Of a DNA stretch of 64,000 bases, positions 45,901 through 55,831 are shown piece after piece. Numbering within the stretch: position 1 is the first letter of the stretch; each line of letters starts with the position of its first letter. Both the position numbers and the translations under genes were made by a program. Source of the stretch: Pseudoalteromonas shioyasakiensis (GTDB lineage Bacteria; Pseudomonadota; Gammaproteobacteria; Enterobacterales; Alteromonadaceae); assembly GCF_024518675.1 (NCBI RefSeq), contig NZ_JANIGL010000003.1:310001-374000 (forward strand), read 5' to 3'. The notes under the pieces are model-generated. The model saw only the letters and a program-made list of their open reading frames with translations. It had not been told where the DNA came from and made no database searches.

Positions 45901-47696
45901 ATACGTTTTGGCGTACCATCCGTATTCCATTCAACAACACGGCCGGTATCTAAAATCCAGATCCACTGACCATTTTTATGCTTCATTCTCGACTCAGCAA
46001 CATAGTAATCAGTATGACCACAAAAGTGCTCCGTCAGCTTTTGCTCTGACACTATAAGGTCATCTGGGTGGGCATTGTCTTGCCAAGTATTAATATCGGT
46101 TGGCTCGAGCTCCGCTAACGTGTAACCTATTATTTCAGCCCATCGATTGTTAAAGTAAACCTTATCGGTGTCTATATACCAATCCCACACCCCTACAGCG
46201 GTACTGTCGAGCACAAGTTGCAATTGGGTTTTGTGTTGCTCAAGTTCAATTTCTTGATGCTTTAATGCGGTAATATCGGTACGTACGGCAATATAACTTT
46301 GTGCGTGACCCTGTTCATCAAAAAAAGGTAAAATGGTGGTATCGACCCAATAATAAGCGCCATTTTTAGCTTTATTACATATTTGCCCATGCCACACTTT
46401 GCCTTGTTTTAAAGTTTTATACATTCCTTTAAAAAAGCTTTTAGTGTGTCTGCCTGAATTCAGCATACGGTGATTTTGCCCCAGCAACTCAGCTTCACTG
46501 TAACCACTAATTTCACAAAATTTATTATTAACAAATGTAATACTGCCTTTGATGTCAGTAATAGCCACAATGGCGTGCTCATCTAAAGCATTTTTTTGTT
46601 CAGTTAATTGTTTTAAAGCATGTTTTAGGGCATCACTTTGTTGCTGTAAACGCGCTTGCTGTTGCTCTTTACTGTTAACTAGCAACTCAAGATCGATAGA
46701 TAACTGATGTAGCTCAGCACTATCAGTTAAAATTGGTACATGCTCTTGAGTTCCATTCGTTATGTTTTCTGTTGCTTTCGCTAGTTGCACTAATGGCCGT
46801 GATAATCGCCGTGCAAACCACAACGACAATATCAAAATGGTCATCAGTGCTAAACTACTAGTGATTACTGCAATTCGTTTATACTGCCTTGCACTTAACA
46901 ACATAACATCACTTGGTTTTTCAACAAGTAGCTGCCAGCCTTTCGCATCGGCAAAGTTAAGCTCAGTTAAAATGGCATAATATAATTCATTGGTATTTTT
47001 AGAATATGTAAATACCCCCTGGTGTGTTTCAGGGTTCTCACTGCCAGCAATGAAGCTCAAAGCTTGATTTGTTCCTTGAATAGCTCCGTTTTTAACAAGG
47101 TAAAAGTTTAAGCTGGGGTTTGCTTCATGAATACTTTCTAAACTCGTCAACAGTCCCTGAAAATTAACTGTAACCAACACAATGGAGGTCAATTTTTGTT
47201 GCTCATCATGTATTGCTACGCCAATAAAGTGCTGTGCCACGGGCTCTGAGCTGGAAATAAATACGCTTCTTTCGCCTTGTTCTAACTTAGCCAGCATGGC
47301 GATAAGTTGATCTTGATTTAACTGCGTAAATTGCCCGTTAGTTCGTGGGCTAGGCGTATTTTGCGGATCAAACAATATATGAATATTATCAACAAACTCG
47401 TATCGCGCGACAAATTTATCAATAAACAATTGTTTTTCTAACTGATTGTGCTGGAGTTGATCGCTTAATAAATAAATATCTTTAACATGATCAGTAAACC
47501 ATATATCAGCAAATTGCTTACCGATATGGCTTAACTCTTTAAGCTCTACTTCAGCATTTTGTTCTAAAGACTGGGTAACATGGTTAAAACTAAACCAAGA
47601 AAGCAAACATAAAGGCACTAAAGAAATAATAATAAACGTAACTATCAACTTACTGCGGATAGATTGGCCTTTATAATTACTCTGATTTTTTTGCAT
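42960..47696 (-). CDS. Large hybrid sensor histidine kinase, CACHE-HAMP-PAS-GAF-HisKA-REC-REC
   Basis: About 1578 aa from the ATG at 47696 ([11 protein letters not shown]); a TTG 69 nt upstream is in frame but unlikely. Order: TM, double-CACHE-like periplasmic domain, TM and HAMP, four PAS/PAC units (visible as [33 protein letters not shown] and a fourth), GAF, then HisKA with [16 protein letters not shown], HATPase ([26 protein letters not shown]) and two receivers ([21 protein letters not shown]). No HPt domain is present, so the phosphorelay needs a separate partner that is not in this window. Signal unknown. The GNAT gene follows directly. Confidence 0.93.
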   Translation of the reverse strand: MQKNQSNYKGQSIRSKLIVTFIIISLVPLCLLSWFSFNHVTQSLEQNAEVELKELSHIGKQFADIWFTDHVKDIYLLSDQLQHNQLEKQLFIDKFVARYEFVDNIHILFDPQNTPSPRTNGQFTQLNQDQLIAMLAKLEQGERSVFISSSEPVAQHFIGVAIHDEQQKLTSIVLVTVNFQGLLTSLESIHEANPSLNFYLVKNGAIQGTNQALSFIAGSENPETHQGVFTYSKNTNELYYAILTELNFADAKGWQLLVEKPSDVMLLSARQYKRIAVITSSLALMTILILSLWFARRLSRPLVQLAKATENITNGTQEHVPILTDSAELHQLSIDLELLVNSKEQQQARLQQQSDALKHALKQLTEQKNALDEHAIVAITDIKGSITFVNNKFCEISGYSEAELLGQNHRMLNSGRHTKSFFKGMYKTLKQGKVWHGQICNKAKNGAYYWVDTTILPFFDEQGHAQSYIAVRTDITALKHQEIELEQHKTQLQLVLDSTAVGVWDWYIDTDKVYFNNRWAEIIGYTLAELEPTDINTWQDNAHPDDLIVSEQKLTEHFCGHTDYYVAESRMKHKNGQWIWILDTGRVVEWNTDGTPKRMIGTHLDITERKEIETQLQQGRDRFASLVENIPGIVYRCKYDEQWTMLYMSDQTKTITGYEPHDLVNNYHLEFAQLIHPDDAAKVEQEVAKQIALQQPWSIEYRLIASDSSTHWVHEKGQAVFDDSSNVLYLDGFILDITEQYNTQSQLYRQQSLLETMSKQGQIGAWEVDLERAKIYWSEEVKAIHEVSDDYQPKIEQALDFYKEGMHRDKISELFEKAVADGQSWEVELIIITKTGKERWVKSIGQAEFSEGKCIRVYGSFQNIDTYKRLELESIKANQYNKNLASLTVSPQILSGNFSKVKDLVAQSMCEVLNVQRASVWLFDSNNQEMHCMSLYSAEEGVQQQSFVLKVDEYPSYYKTIFAQGLLGINNVNTHPATVEFIKDYTSPLNIKSILDAVISTGDGILGVICAESVGEYRAWSQNEETYLRSLATLVGSVLMSQNQKETAEELKVALAKANDAALAKSQFLATMSHEIRTPMNGVLGMLELIELEPLNKPVQTKVSIAKNSAHSLLSVINDILDFSKVEAGKIELESINFNACDLLGQVAESQALRAQEKNIEIILDVVGVVPADLRGDPGRIRQVLTNLISNAVKFTQQGEVVITANLARLDEQYQLTISVKDSGIGIDSAKQKDLFSPFSQVDASTTREYGGTGLGLAICKQLCELMGGSVSVTSEVGKGSEFTASVMLLPGVETQQSIPRIDMEQLSILVVDDNETNRIVISQQLEHWGANVELACDANQAIRLCKSRVSDNLPLYDIAVLDMQMPDIDGIELCRILKADEAFKAMPLVMMTSIAGMEGAQRYSDAGFQAYFPKPITTADLISAMAVIANNSDETDLPLVTSSYISSLRSINKNNYILLVEDNPINQQVAKLMLSKLNYQVTLAENGQQALSILAKVPGDHFALVLMDCQMPIMDGFDATRAIRAGEAGYKHQDITIIALTANAMDTDRDYCLATGMNDYLAKPIQLDILKEKLEQF

Positions 47697-47872
47697 TGTT
47701 ATTTTTAACCAAAACCTTTTCCATCTATATCTAACTAATAATGCACTAAATAACACAGGACGCAAGTTTATGCGCCTTGTGTTATAAATTGCACTCTCAC
47801 TTTACAACCCGTTTTATAAGCCATTCACTGCATTGTAAATTTTACTCTCAGCCTGTTAGCCCTATGGCTAAG

Positions 47873-50800
47873 CTAGCGATGCTGTGTTTTATACTGACGG
47901 CTAAATTTTGGATATAACACAGGTAAAACAAAGAGTGTTAAAAAGGTGGCTGTAAATAACCCGCCAACAATCACTGTTGCTAAGGGCTTTTGAATTTCAG
48001 CCCCAATCCCTGTCGATAATAGCATTGGTATGAGTCCAAGTGCCGAGGTTAATGCCGTCATCAGTACCGGACGTAAGCGTGATAGTGCCCCATTAAATGC
48101 AGCATCACTTAAGGTATCACCCGCTTTTACTCTATTATTGATACTTTCAACCATCACCACACCGTTTAACACCGCGACCCCAAACAAGGTGATAAAACCA
48201 ACAGAGCTAGGCACCGATAGATACTGCCCAGACACAAACAAAGCAACAACCCCACCAATGACAGCCAAAGGAACATTAACTAAAATAAGTAACGCTTGAG
48301 ATAGTGAGCCAAAAGCAAAATACAGCAGCAAGGCAATCAAGGCTAAAGAAATAGGCACCACAATAGAAAGGCGCTGTTGCGCACGTTGTTGGTTTTCAAA
48401 TTGGCCACCAATATTGACGCCGTAGCCTGTCGGAAGCTCCACTTGTTGAGCAATAGTTTGGCGAATATCAGCAACAACAGAACCCATATCGCGCCCTTGT
48501 ACATTGGCTTGAATAACCACTCGGCGTTGCACGTCATCTCGGCGTACTTGCGGCGGACCTGATTCAATTTTAACACCCGCCACATCACCTACTCGAACAA
48601 CCGCCCCACTAGGTGACGATAACCGTAAATCTTCTATTGACTCTGGCGAATCACGAAACTGTTTTGCCATACGCACGTATATGTCATAACGCTCATTGGC
48701 ATTGATTATTTGCCCTGCCGATTGACCACCTATGCCGTGCTGAACGATTGACATTAAGTCACCTACAGATAAGCCATAACGTGATAACGCTTGACGGTTG
48801 GGCGTGATCACTAACTGCGCCTCACCCGCAATTTGTTCCATTGCCACATCTTTCGCGCCAGTGACTCCCTTAACCGCCAGTTCGATTTCTTGCCCTTTAG
48901 TCACTAATACATCTAAGTCAGCACCAAAGAGTTTGATAGCTAGTTGCGCTTTAACGCCCGACAGCAACTCATCAACCCGAGTGGCAATTGGCTGCGAAAA
49001 GTTAAATAACAAGCCCGGAAATTGCGCTAACTTTTGCTCCATCAACAACTGCAGTTGTGCTCGGTTCCCAGCCGATTGCCATTCACTCACAGGTTTTAAG
49101 CCTAAGTATATTTCTATATTATTAACTGGCTCTGGATCGCCACCTACTTCTGGGCGGCCCACTCGGCTCAAGGCATACTCTACCTCAGGAAACTCAAGTA
49201 AAATAGCTTCAAGCTTTGGCGCAACCATAAGTGCAGTGTCAAGACTAGCTGAAGGTGCTAGTGTCACACGTAAATTGATTGTGCCTTCTTCTAATTCGGG
49301 CACAAACTCAGTGCCAAGTTGGGGTAATAATAGTGCCGCCATAACAACCAATCCGGCTGCAATAGCAATCACAGTTTTGCGTGCTTGCATCGCCCAACGT
49401 AAGCTTGTTTTATATGCATGATCAAGAGGCTCAAGTACAACACTGCGTCTAACCCTAACGCCTTTAAAGAATAAAAACACCGCCATGGCAGGCACAATAA
49501 CTAGGGCTACAACCACAGCAGCGATAATGGCTAGCATGATACTAATAGCCATTGGCTGAAATAACTTAGCTTCAACGCCTTCAAAACTAAACAAAGGCAT
49601 AAATACAACCAAGATAATTAATGCCGCGAAAAACACAGGCCTTGCCACTTCTTTCGCCGCTTGGGCTACCAATGCTGCTACTGAGTCTTTACTTGCTGTA
49701 GAGACTGCGTTTTTAGTTAAATGGCGGAAGATATTTTCCACCATCACTACTGAACCATCCACTAACATCCCTATCGCCACAGCGATACCGCCTAATGACA
49801 TCAGATTAGCTGACAGTCCCAACCACGCCATAACACACAGTGCCATTGCAATTGAAATCGGGATCGATAGTAAAACCAATATTGTTGCACGAAGATTCAT
49901 TAAAAATAGTGCTAGCACCACAACAATAAACACAAATGCAAGCAACAACGCATCAACAACCGTATCGACCGCTTGGGTGATCAAATCGGCTTGGTCATAT
50001 AATGGCTCAAATGTCACACCCTCGGGCAAGGCTTGATTAATTAATTCAATCCGTGCACTGATCCCATCAATAGTGTGCTTGGTATTTGCACCAATACGTT
50101 TTAATACCACGCCAGTAACCACTTCGCCCAGCGATGTAATCTTACCATCAGCATCTTTTGTACTCATGGTAGCAGCGCCTTGACGAATTTCACTGCCGAG
50201 TGACACCTGCGCCACATCAGCAATGGTAACAACTGTTCCATTAATGCTTTTCAGCGGCGTTTGTGCAATTTCTTGCAGCCCTTTTGCACCGGCATTAAAC
50301 CAGCCCGTTCCTCGAATAACCAGCTGCTCTTGGCCACGATTCATATACCAGCCACCAACATTGGTGTTATTTTCTTCAAGTGCACTCACAACTTGCTGCA
50401 GATCAATCTGATAAGCAAGTAATTTATTTGGATTGAGGTTAACTTGATATTGACGAACATCACCACCAAACGACAACACTTCTGTTACCCCATCAACAGG
50501 CAAAATAAGTAGCTTTACAATCCAATCGTTTAAGCTTCGCAGCGCCATAGTATCAAGGCCTGACTCAGGAGAAGCTGCTAATAAATATTGGTATACTTGT
50601 CCAAGTCCTGAGGTATTAGGCCCCATTTCTGGCAAGCCAATTCCTGCTGGGATCAATTCTTTTGCAGCTTGCAAACGCTCAAACACCAATTGCCGCGCAA
50701 AGTAAATATCTACACCTTCTTTAAATACCACGGTTACACCAGATAGACCGGTTTTTGAAATTGACCGCACCTGCTCTACATCAGGCAATGCATACATCAC

Positions 50801-51013
50801 CGCTTCAATTGGATAAGTAATTAATTGCTCTACCTCTACCGCAGCTAAGCCGGGTGCTTCAGTATTAACGGCGACTTGAACATTGGTCACATCGGGAAAT
50901 GCATCCAGATTAAGTTTTGGCACAACCATAGCACTGGTCGCAATCAAAACGCATAGTGCTAGCAAAACCAGTAGCTTATTAGCTATGGCGCTATCGATTA
51001 TTTTATTAAACAT
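47873..51013 (-). CDS. Heavy-metal efflux RND permease, CzcA/CusA family
   Basis: 1046 aa. Begins MFNKIIDSAIANKLLVLLALCVL with NLDAFPDVTNVQVAVNTEAPG, the HME signature. The TM4 motif is AIGMLVDGSVVMVEN, which keeps the Asp and Glu of the family; it lacks the DFG of CzcA and the AA of CusA, so the metal (Co/Zn/Cd or Cu/Ag) cannot be assigned with certainty. Co-operon with the adaptor gene 11 nt upstream. No outer-membrane channel gene follows; a CzcC-like partner is absent here. Confidence 0.93.
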   Translation of the reverse strand: MFNKIIDSAIANKLLVLLALCVLIATSAMVVPKLNLDAFPDVTNVQVAVNTEAPGLAAVEVEQLITYPIEAVMYALPDVEQVRSISKTGLSGVTVVFKEGVDIYFARQLVFERLQAAKELIPAGIGLPEMGPNTSGLGQVYQYLLAASPESGLDTMALRSLNDWIVKLLILPVDGVTEVLSFGGDVRQYQVNLNPNKLLAYQIDLQQVVSALEENNTNVGGWYMNRGQEQLVIRGTGWFNAGAKGLQEIAQTPLKSINGTVVTIADVAQVSLGSEIRQGAATMSTKDADGKITSLGEVVTGVVLKRIGANTKHTIDGISARIELINQALPEGVTFEPLYDQADLITQAVDTVVDALLLAFVFIVVVLALFLMNLRATILVLLSIPISIAMALCVMAWLGLSANLMSLGGIAVAIGMLVDGSVVMVENIFRHLTKNAVSTASKDSVAALVAQAAKEVARPVFFAALIILVVFMPLFSFEGVEAKLFQPMAISIMLAIIAAVVVALVIVPAMAVFLFFKGVRVRRSVVLEPLDHAYKTSLRWAMQARKTVIAIAAGLVVMAALLLPQLGTEFVPELEEGTINLRVTLAPSASLDTALMVAPKLEAILLEFPEVEYALSRVGRPEVGGDPEPVNNIEIYLGLKPVSEWQSAGNRAQLQLLMEQKLAQFPGLLFNFSQPIATRVDELLSGVKAQLAIKLFGADLDVLVTKGQEIELAVKGVTGAKDVAMEQIAGEAQLVITPNRQALSRYGLSVGDLMSIVQHGIGGQSAGQIINANERYDIYVRMAKQFRDSPESIEDLRLSSPSGAVVRVGDVAGVKIESGPPQVRRDDVQRRVVIQANVQGRDMGSVVADIRQTIAQQVELPTGYGVNIGGQFENQQRAQQRLSIVVPISLALIALLLYFAFGSLSQALLILVNVPLAVIGGVVALFVSGQYLSVPSSVGFITLFGVAVLNGVVMVESINNRVKAGDTLSDAAFNGALSRLRPVLMTALTSALGLIPMLLSTGIGAEIQKPLATVIVGGLFTATFLTLFVLPVLYPKFSRQYKTQHR

Positions 51014-51024
51014 ATCGCCAACTC

Positions 51025-52251
51025 CTAATGGTTATGCGGATCAAAGCCGCCTTTCGCTTGCTCTGATGCAACAAAAAATGCCCCTTCAGTGACAACTTGA
51101 GTGCCCAGTGCTAAGCCTTTAATTTCACGAAAGTCAGCAAATTTTCGGCCTAACTCAACTTCAGTTGAGATAAGTTCACCATCTTCGTCTTGTACAAATA
51201 CCGCCCAGTCACCGTCAGGGTTTCTAAGCAGTGCTTGCTCTGGTACAGCGAGTACTTTTTGATTCGTTTTAAATGAAAAATACACATCACTGAACATGCC
51301 AGGGTGTAATACGTGCTGAGAGTTTTCGACACGCAAACGCACAATACGTGAACGCGTCACCTGATCAATGGTGTGTGCTTCTTGAATAACGGTGGCAGTA
51401 TATGATTGCTGATTCACTCGCACTTGAGCGATAGCGCCTTTAGCAATATCAATCGCTTGATTAGCTGATAATTGCGCTTCAACCCAAAGCTGGCTTTCAT
51501 CTGCGATAAGCATTAACTCAGTGCCAGCATCAACACGCTGCCCTTGGGCAAAATTATCACTCAACACCGCCCCTGATGTGCCTGCATATAAAGTGTATTC
51601 ACCGAGTTTTTCAGCTGCGACCGATTCGCTTTGTATAATTGCTGTTTGCGATAGACCAAATGCTGCAAGTTGACTTAGTGCAACTTCATATTCGGCTTTC
51701 GCAGTCAGTAAGCTTTTTTCACTTACTGTGCCTTGACTCATTTTACTCACGCGTTGCCACTGCGCTTTAGCAAGCCGGTAAATAGTTTGTGCGCTAGCCA
51801 CATCAGCACTAAATAAAGTTACAAGCGGCGCACCTGCCTTAATGTGTTGCCCTAAAATGGCATGGCGTTTTACCACGATAGAATCAACGCGTGGTGACAA
51901 TACATAGCTACTATAGCCATTCGCTTTAATTTCACCCGGTGCATAGAGCTCTGACTGATAAACACGGTTTTTTAACGTGCTTACTTTCACATTAGCTAAT
52001 TGCCTTTGCCTTTGTGTTAATCGCACAGCGCCTGTTTGTTCATGTTGGCTGTCTTGTGTTAGCTCCGCATCCCCTTGGGATGAATGCTCTGTGTCATCCT
52101 GTGCATGTTCATGCTCAGCTTGGCTATAAGCCGCTTGTTCAGACGAAACGTTTAAATCAGCAGGTTGTTGTAGCACAGTTGCCAATACACTCGGTGTAAC
52201 AGCAATAACTATACACGCGAAGGTAAACCCTAAGGGTTTTATTAAATTCAT
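51025..52251 (-). CDS. Heavy-metal RND periplasmic adaptor, CzcB-like
   Basis: 408 aa. Signal peptide-like N-terminus (MNLIKPLGFTFACIVIAVTPSVLA) followed by a His/Asp/Glu-rich segment (residues 44-70, EHEHAQDDTEHSSQGD) that could bind metal before transfer to the pump. Then LSPRVDSIVVKRHAILGQHIKAGAPLVTL (lipoyl half), a helical hairpin, and GTSGAVLSDNFAQGQRVDAGTEL (second half). The C-terminus GGFDPHNH again carries His. Middle gene of a small-protein/adaptor/permease operon. Confidence 0.9.
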   Translation of the reverse strand: MNLIKPLGFTFACIVIAVTPSVLATVLQQPADLNVSSEQAAYSQAEHEHAQDDTEHSSQGDAELTQDSQHEQTGAVRLTQRQRQLANVKVSTLKNRVYQSELYAPGEIKANGYSSYVLSPRVDSIVVKRHAILGQHIKAGAPLVTLFSADVASAQTIYRLAKAQWQRVSKMSQGTVSEKSLLTAKAEYEVALSQLAAFGLSQTAIIQSESVAAEKLGEYTLYAGTSGAVLSDNFAQGQRVDAGTELMLIADESQLWVEAQLSANQAIDIAKGAIAQVRVNQQSYTATVIQEAHTIDQVTRSRIVRLRVENSQHVLHPGMFSDVYFSFKTNQKVLAVPEQALLRNPDGDWAVFVQDEDGELISTEVELGRKFADFREIKGLALGTQVVTEGAFFVASEQAKGGFDPHNH

Positions 52252-52305
52252 ATTTTGTTCTCTTACTAATACTAAAAATAGATGACCAAAAAGCGGGTCA
52301 GAAAA

Positions 52306-52698
52306 TTAACTTAGTAAGTAAACAATGGGAGGGCGTAAGTCAGGCGTAATCAAGCGTGAAACAAAGCGCGTTTGGGCTAAAGCAATAGTGTCGGAACTAG
52401 GCAATAATGCTGTATTTTCCCACGACTGAGAAAACAAAATCGAAATATGGCAAACATGACAATGCGCCTCATCAAGGTTTTCGGCGATGGCTTGGTTTAA
52501 TTGCAAGTGTTCGCTTTGATGTAAATCGTGGTCATTATTAGCACTGCAGTGAGAGTCTAATTGAGTTTGTTGTTTCAGCAGTTGAGCAGTCGTTTTAATC
52601 GCATGGTTATAATCAGCCACATCAAAACTATCCAGCAAAGGCTGAAGTAGTAAAAAAGCTAAAATTAACAATACCGATTGCTTCAAGCGACGACCCAA
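52306..52698 (-). CDS. Small His/Cys-containing periplasmic protein, CzcI-like
   Basis: 130 aa. Signal peptide or anchor (LKQSVLLILAFLLLQPLLD), then a His-rich centre (SHCSANNDHDLHQSEHLQ) and HCHVCHIS, a plausible metal site, ending in a PDLRPPI motif that I associate with CzcI/DUF2946-like proteins next to czc operons. Three residues types (His, Cys, Asp) suggest metal binding in the periplasm. First gene of the operon; 54 bp before the adaptor gene. Confidence 0.6.
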   Translation of the reverse strand: MGRRLKQSVLLILAFLLLQPLLDSFDVADYNHAIKTTAQLLKQQTQLDSHCSANNDHDLHQSEHLQLNQAIAENLDEAHCHVCHISILFSQSWENTALLPSSDTIALAQTRFVSRLITPDLRPPIVYLLS

Positions 52699-52768
52699 CT
52701 AACAATTTGAGACTAAACTTTACCAGAACGTGTACACAATGCAACTACAACTAAAACAATTAAATACC

Positions 52769-52794
52769 TGTTTGCATACTGGCATATTCAAACA
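52769..52794. promoter_or_regulatory. Imperfect palindrome between metal-efflux operon and CDF gene
   Basis: TGTTTG (52769-52774) and CAAACA (52789-52794) enclose matching ATA/TAT triplets, giving nine paired positions per half. It sits in the 147-bp divergent region, 52 bp before the CDF start. Likely an operator for a metal-responsive regulator; it does not match MerR-type sites I know. Confidence 0.4.
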
Positions 52795-52845
52795 AGCTAT
52801 TTTAGTATTGTTATTAACACCGCAATCAATAGAGCGCAAGTTGCT

Positions 52846-53718
52846 ATGCCTCATAATCACTCTCATAGTCATCATAACGATGAGCAAAGTAACCGCCAAT
52901 TAGGCTTTGCGGTGTTTATCAATGTGCTGCTAACAGTAGCGCAAGTTGCCGGCGGTGTGCTCTCTGGTAGTTTATCTTTAATTGCCGATGCACTGCATAA
53001 TTTAAGTGATGCGGCAGCTATTTTTATCGCGCTTATCGCCCGTAAAATTGGCGGTAAGCCGGCGGATAGACAGTATCACTATGGTTATAAACGCGCAGAA
53101 ATTTTGGCCACCCTTTTAAATAGCACAACCCTCATTATTATTGGTGGTTTTTTAATTATTGAGGCAATCGAAAGTTACTTTAATCCCACTCCGATTGATG
53201 GCTGGATTGTGGTTTGGGTAGCCGCATTGGCACTACTCATTGACATTGCCACAGCGGTACTTACCTTTAACGCGGGTGCTAAAAACAGCATGAATATTCG
53301 TGCTGCATTTATTCATAATGTATCTGATGCCATGGCGTCTATTGTGGTTATAGTGGCCGGCACATTGATTATACTTTATCAGTGGTACATTGTTGATTTA
53401 ATAGCGACAATTTTAATTTCTGCGTATGTAATTTATCATGGTGTGTTATTGCTCATTGCAAGCTGTAAAATTCTCATGCAAAGGGCCCCCGATAACTTTG
53501 ACCACGATAAAATAACCGCGGCACTAACGACTCAATTTGTGATTAATCAAATCCACAGCTTAAAAGTATGGCAATTAGATGATAACCAAACTTATTGTGA
53601 GTTGATCATCAATGCTCCCGCCTCAGTTAAACTTGATGAGATTAAGCACTATTTAGAGCAAGAATTTGCCCTAAGCCACAGCATAATTGAATTACATACA
53701 TGTGATAGCAAAATTTAA
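52846..53718 (+). CDS. Cation diffusion facilitator exporter, ZitB/CzcD type
   Basis: 290 aa. His-rich N-terminus (MPHNHSHSHHN), six membrane helices and a C-terminal metallo-chaperone-like domain (residues 205-290). Metal-site residues are H51-D55 in HNLSD of helix 2 and H157-D161 in HNVSD of helix 5, the two-His two-Asp arrangement typical of Zn(II)-preferring CDFs. It exports metal from the cytoplasm by proton antiport. Divergent from the CzcIBA-like operon, so the locus handles both cytoplasmic and periplasmic metal. Confidence 0.93.
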   Translation: MPHNHSHSHHNDEQSNRQLGFAVFINVLLTVAQVAGGVLSGSLSLIADALHNLSDAAAIFIALIARKIGGKPADRQYHYGYKRAEILATLLNSTTLIIIGGFLIIEAIESYFNPTPIDGWIVVWVAALALLIDIATAVLTFNAGAKNSMNIRAAFIHNVSDAMASIVVIVAGTLIILYQWYIVDLIATILISAYVIYHGVLLLIASCKILMQRAPDNFDHDKITAALTTQFVINQIHSLKVWQLDDNQTYCELIINAPASVKLDEIKHYLEQEFALSHSIIELHTCDSKI

Positions 53719-53753
53719 AAGGGGTTTAATCATCTCATGCTAGGGCGTTTTTA

Positions 53754-53781
53754 TTGTCAATGACACTCGCTCTCCTATAAT
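53754..53781 (+). promoter_or_regulatory. Sigma-70 promoter of the PepSY membrane-protein gene
   Basis: TTGTCA (53754-53759), 16 bp, TATAAT (53776-53781). One mismatch in the -35 and a perfect -10. The expected start near 53788 leaves a short leader before the TTG start at 53822. Confidence 0.65.
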
Positions 53782-53821
53782 ATTGCGCCTTACGCTTTTT
53801 AATATTTCATAGGTATCTGTA

Positions 53822-54895
53822 TTGTTTAAGCTGTGGTTACGCCGTATACATTTAATTTTAACATTAATTACGGGGCTTTTTTTGCTCTGCTTGAGTGTCA
53901 CCGGTGCACTATTAATTTATGCAAAAGATATTCAACAAATTGTTAATCCACATTACTGGTCTGTAGAGCAACAAACCAAACCGCTTGCTTACCCTGTCAT
54001 CATAAAGACCTTAAGTTTACATACTAAGCAGCCTGTTACTCTATTGATGCCAGAGCAAAACCCTACTTCTGCATGGCAGGCTCAGCTTTTGAATAAACAA
54101 TACGTTAGCCTTAACCCTTATACCGCTGAGATCTTACTGCAATACGATTACTATTCCACTTTATATGGCTTTACGATGGCAATGCATCGTTGGTTGCTGT
54201 GGCAAGATAGTGAGGGAGAAAGACCTCTGAGAAACTGGGTATCGATAGTTGCTTTAGTATTCATCATCAATATGCTTGTCGGTGTATATTTATGGATAAA
54301 ACCCAAAAATCGGCTAAAACGCTTAATTATAAAACCTAAAGCGAAGCTGCGTATTTTGCTGTATCAGCTACATACTGTGTTAGGCATGTATTTCTTTTTG
54401 ATCTTAACGTTAATAGCCTTTACTGGCATGGCATTTAATTGGAAAGATCAAACCAAGACAGTACTAGAATTCATCACGCAAACAAGTGTAGAGCCAAGAC
54501 CTAAACCGCCCGTGTTAAATGTACCTTTACACGTCAACACAGATAACTTTGCCGTGGCGCTAGAGAATGCGTTATTAGCATTTCCTGAGGGAGAATTATT
54601 TAGGATATACCTACCTAAAAAAGACACAGCCCCCGTTGCATTGAGAATAAAAAACCCAGGTGAAAGCCATGCATACAGCTGGGTCTGGGCTAATCAATAT
54701 ACCGGCGCAGTGTTACAAACCTATAATGCAGCTAAAGCCAATTTAACTACGCAAGCTTGGAACTTTAAATATAAGTTTCATATTGGTGATTTTGCCGGTC
54801 CTTTACTACAAATCCTATGGTTATTAATTGCTATACTACCCTTATTTTTTACCCTATCAGGCGTCTACTTTTGGTATAAACGGCATTATCGTTAA
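53822..54895 (+). CDS. PepSY-associated TM protein, possible ferric-siderophore reductase
   Basis: 357 aa from a TTG start (FKLWLRRIHLILTLITGLFLL), the only start giving the usual first helix; AGG lies about 9 nt before it. Four membrane helices with conserved His: RRIH in helix 1, MAMHRWLLW before helix 2, LYQLHTVLGMY in helix 3 and FHIGDFAG before helix 4. This is the PepSY_TM layout of FoxB/PiuB-like inner-membrane proteins, which reduce iron from siderophores. The siderophore-type receptor lies 0.9 kb downstream on the same strand, supporting that role. Reductase activity is inference. Confidence 0.8.
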   Translation: MFKLWLRRIHLILTLITGLFLLCLSVTGALLIYAKDIQQIVNPHYWSVEQQTKPLAYPVIIKTLSLHTKQPVTLLMPEQNPTSAWQAQLLNKQYVSLNPYTAEILLQYDYYSTLYGFTMAMHRWLLWQDSEGERPLRNWVSIVALVFIINMLVGVYLWIKPKNRLKRLIIKPKAKLRILLYQLHTVLGMYFFLILTLIAFTGMAFNWKDQTKTVLEFITQTSVEPRPKPPVLNVPLHVNTDNFAVALENALLAFPEGELFRIYLPKKDTAPVALRIKNPGESHAYSWVWANQYTGAVLQTYNAAKANLTTQAWNFKYKFHIGDFAGPLLQILWLLIAILPLFFTLSGVYFWYKRHYR

Positions 54896-54916
54896 TGTTG
54901 TTTATAGCAAATTTAA

Positions 54917-55444
54917 TTAAAACGTAGCCGTTACCGAGCCAGCTAGCGGTTGTAATAATTGCTTTGCCTTATTGCCCTTTTGATTAGAATCAGTGTGAAC
55001 AATAACTACCCACTTACCTGCTCGGATCGCTTGTCTCACCTCGTTTATTAACGGATCGTGATCTGGGCGAATTGAGACAAAACCGGCAATTAACAAAGCA
55101 ATAAAAACGGTTATAGTGCATACCCCAGCGTAAGTTTCTAATACAAAACTTTGTATAAACGTGACATCTAAAAAGTAAAACGCGGTACTTAATAGTAAGC
55201 CCGCGGCTAAACCAAAAGCGGCATAAATTAAATGTGTTCTGAGTAGCGTTTTAGCAATATTTTTATCTTCGGGTTCTACTTTCTCAGCAAACTGTTGATC
55301 ATGTGGAGCAATAATATTGAGGTTACTCAATTCTAAAAGAGGCTCTTCAGCTAAACTTGAATAAGCCTTATCCGCTTGCGCTTTTGTGCTAAATGTACCC
55401 GCGACTTTAGTTGCATTTTCTTCATCATTTATCTTAGTTTCCAT
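54917..55444 (-). CDS. Two-helix membrane protein of unknown function
   Basis: About 175 aa from the ATG at 55444, which has AGAGG 8 nt upstream; a longer in-frame start at 55513 lacks one. N-terminal cytoplasmic region (GTFSTKAQADKAYSSL) reads like a small ferredoxin-fold regulatory segment, followed by two adjacent helices (LIYAAFGLAAGLLLSTAFYF, AGVCTITVFIALLIAGFVSI) and a C-terminal piece containing DHDPLINEVRQAIRAGKWVVIVHT. I do not recognise a named family. It sits between the PepSY gene and the receptor gene on the opposite strand. Confidence 0.72.
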   Translation of the reverse strand: METKINDEENATKVAGTFSTKAQADKAYSSLAEEPLLELSNLNIIAPHDQQFAEKVEPEDKNIAKTLLRTHLIYAAFGLAAGLLLSTAFYFLDVTFIQSFVLETYAGVCTITVFIALLIAGFVSIRPDHDPLINEVRQAIRAGKWVVIVHTDSNQKGNKAKQLLQPLAGSVTATF

Positions 55445-55725
55445 GACTATCACCTCTAAGTGAATATAAAAATCCATAAAATAAAAAGATTGTTGCAAAG
55501 AAGATACCGACAATGACTAAGCTGTTAGATATAGCCAAAAAATTACTAAAAATAAACATCGAGCAAAATAAATCAATAAGTTATATGCAAAGTAAGTTCT
55601 CGGTTAAACGGTATTACTATTGTTGAAAAGTTATTTCCAGTTGCTTGTAAATAATATCGTGAGCCATTTACCAAGTAATCACTACACTATGCTGTAAATT
55701 TTTCAGTCAACACCATTAGCATAAA

Positions 55726-55745
55726 GTTAATAAAAACAATTATCA
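55726..55745 (+). promoter_or_regulatory. Fur box upstream of the 712-aa siderophore receptor
   Basis: GTTAATAAAAACAATTATC matches the 19-bp Fur consensus at 14 positions. Its 17-nt core AATAAAAACAATTATCA (55729-55745) is repeated exactly, inverted, upstream of bfd (61143-61159). It lies about 90 bp before the receptor start. The rest of the 387-bp region 55445-55831 shows no other gene or clear element. Confidence 0.6.
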
Positions 55746-55831
55746 CTACCCTTGCCTTTACACTTCTTTACATTTACTATACCGCGCAACAAGTTAGCAC
55801 TTTCCACACTCTTATTATTACAAGGATCTTC

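Noticed and set aside
48798..49421. 207-codon frame opposite the metal-efflux permease
   Set aside because: Ser/Ala/Pro-rich mirror translation of the conserved CzcA-like gene; no independent signals.
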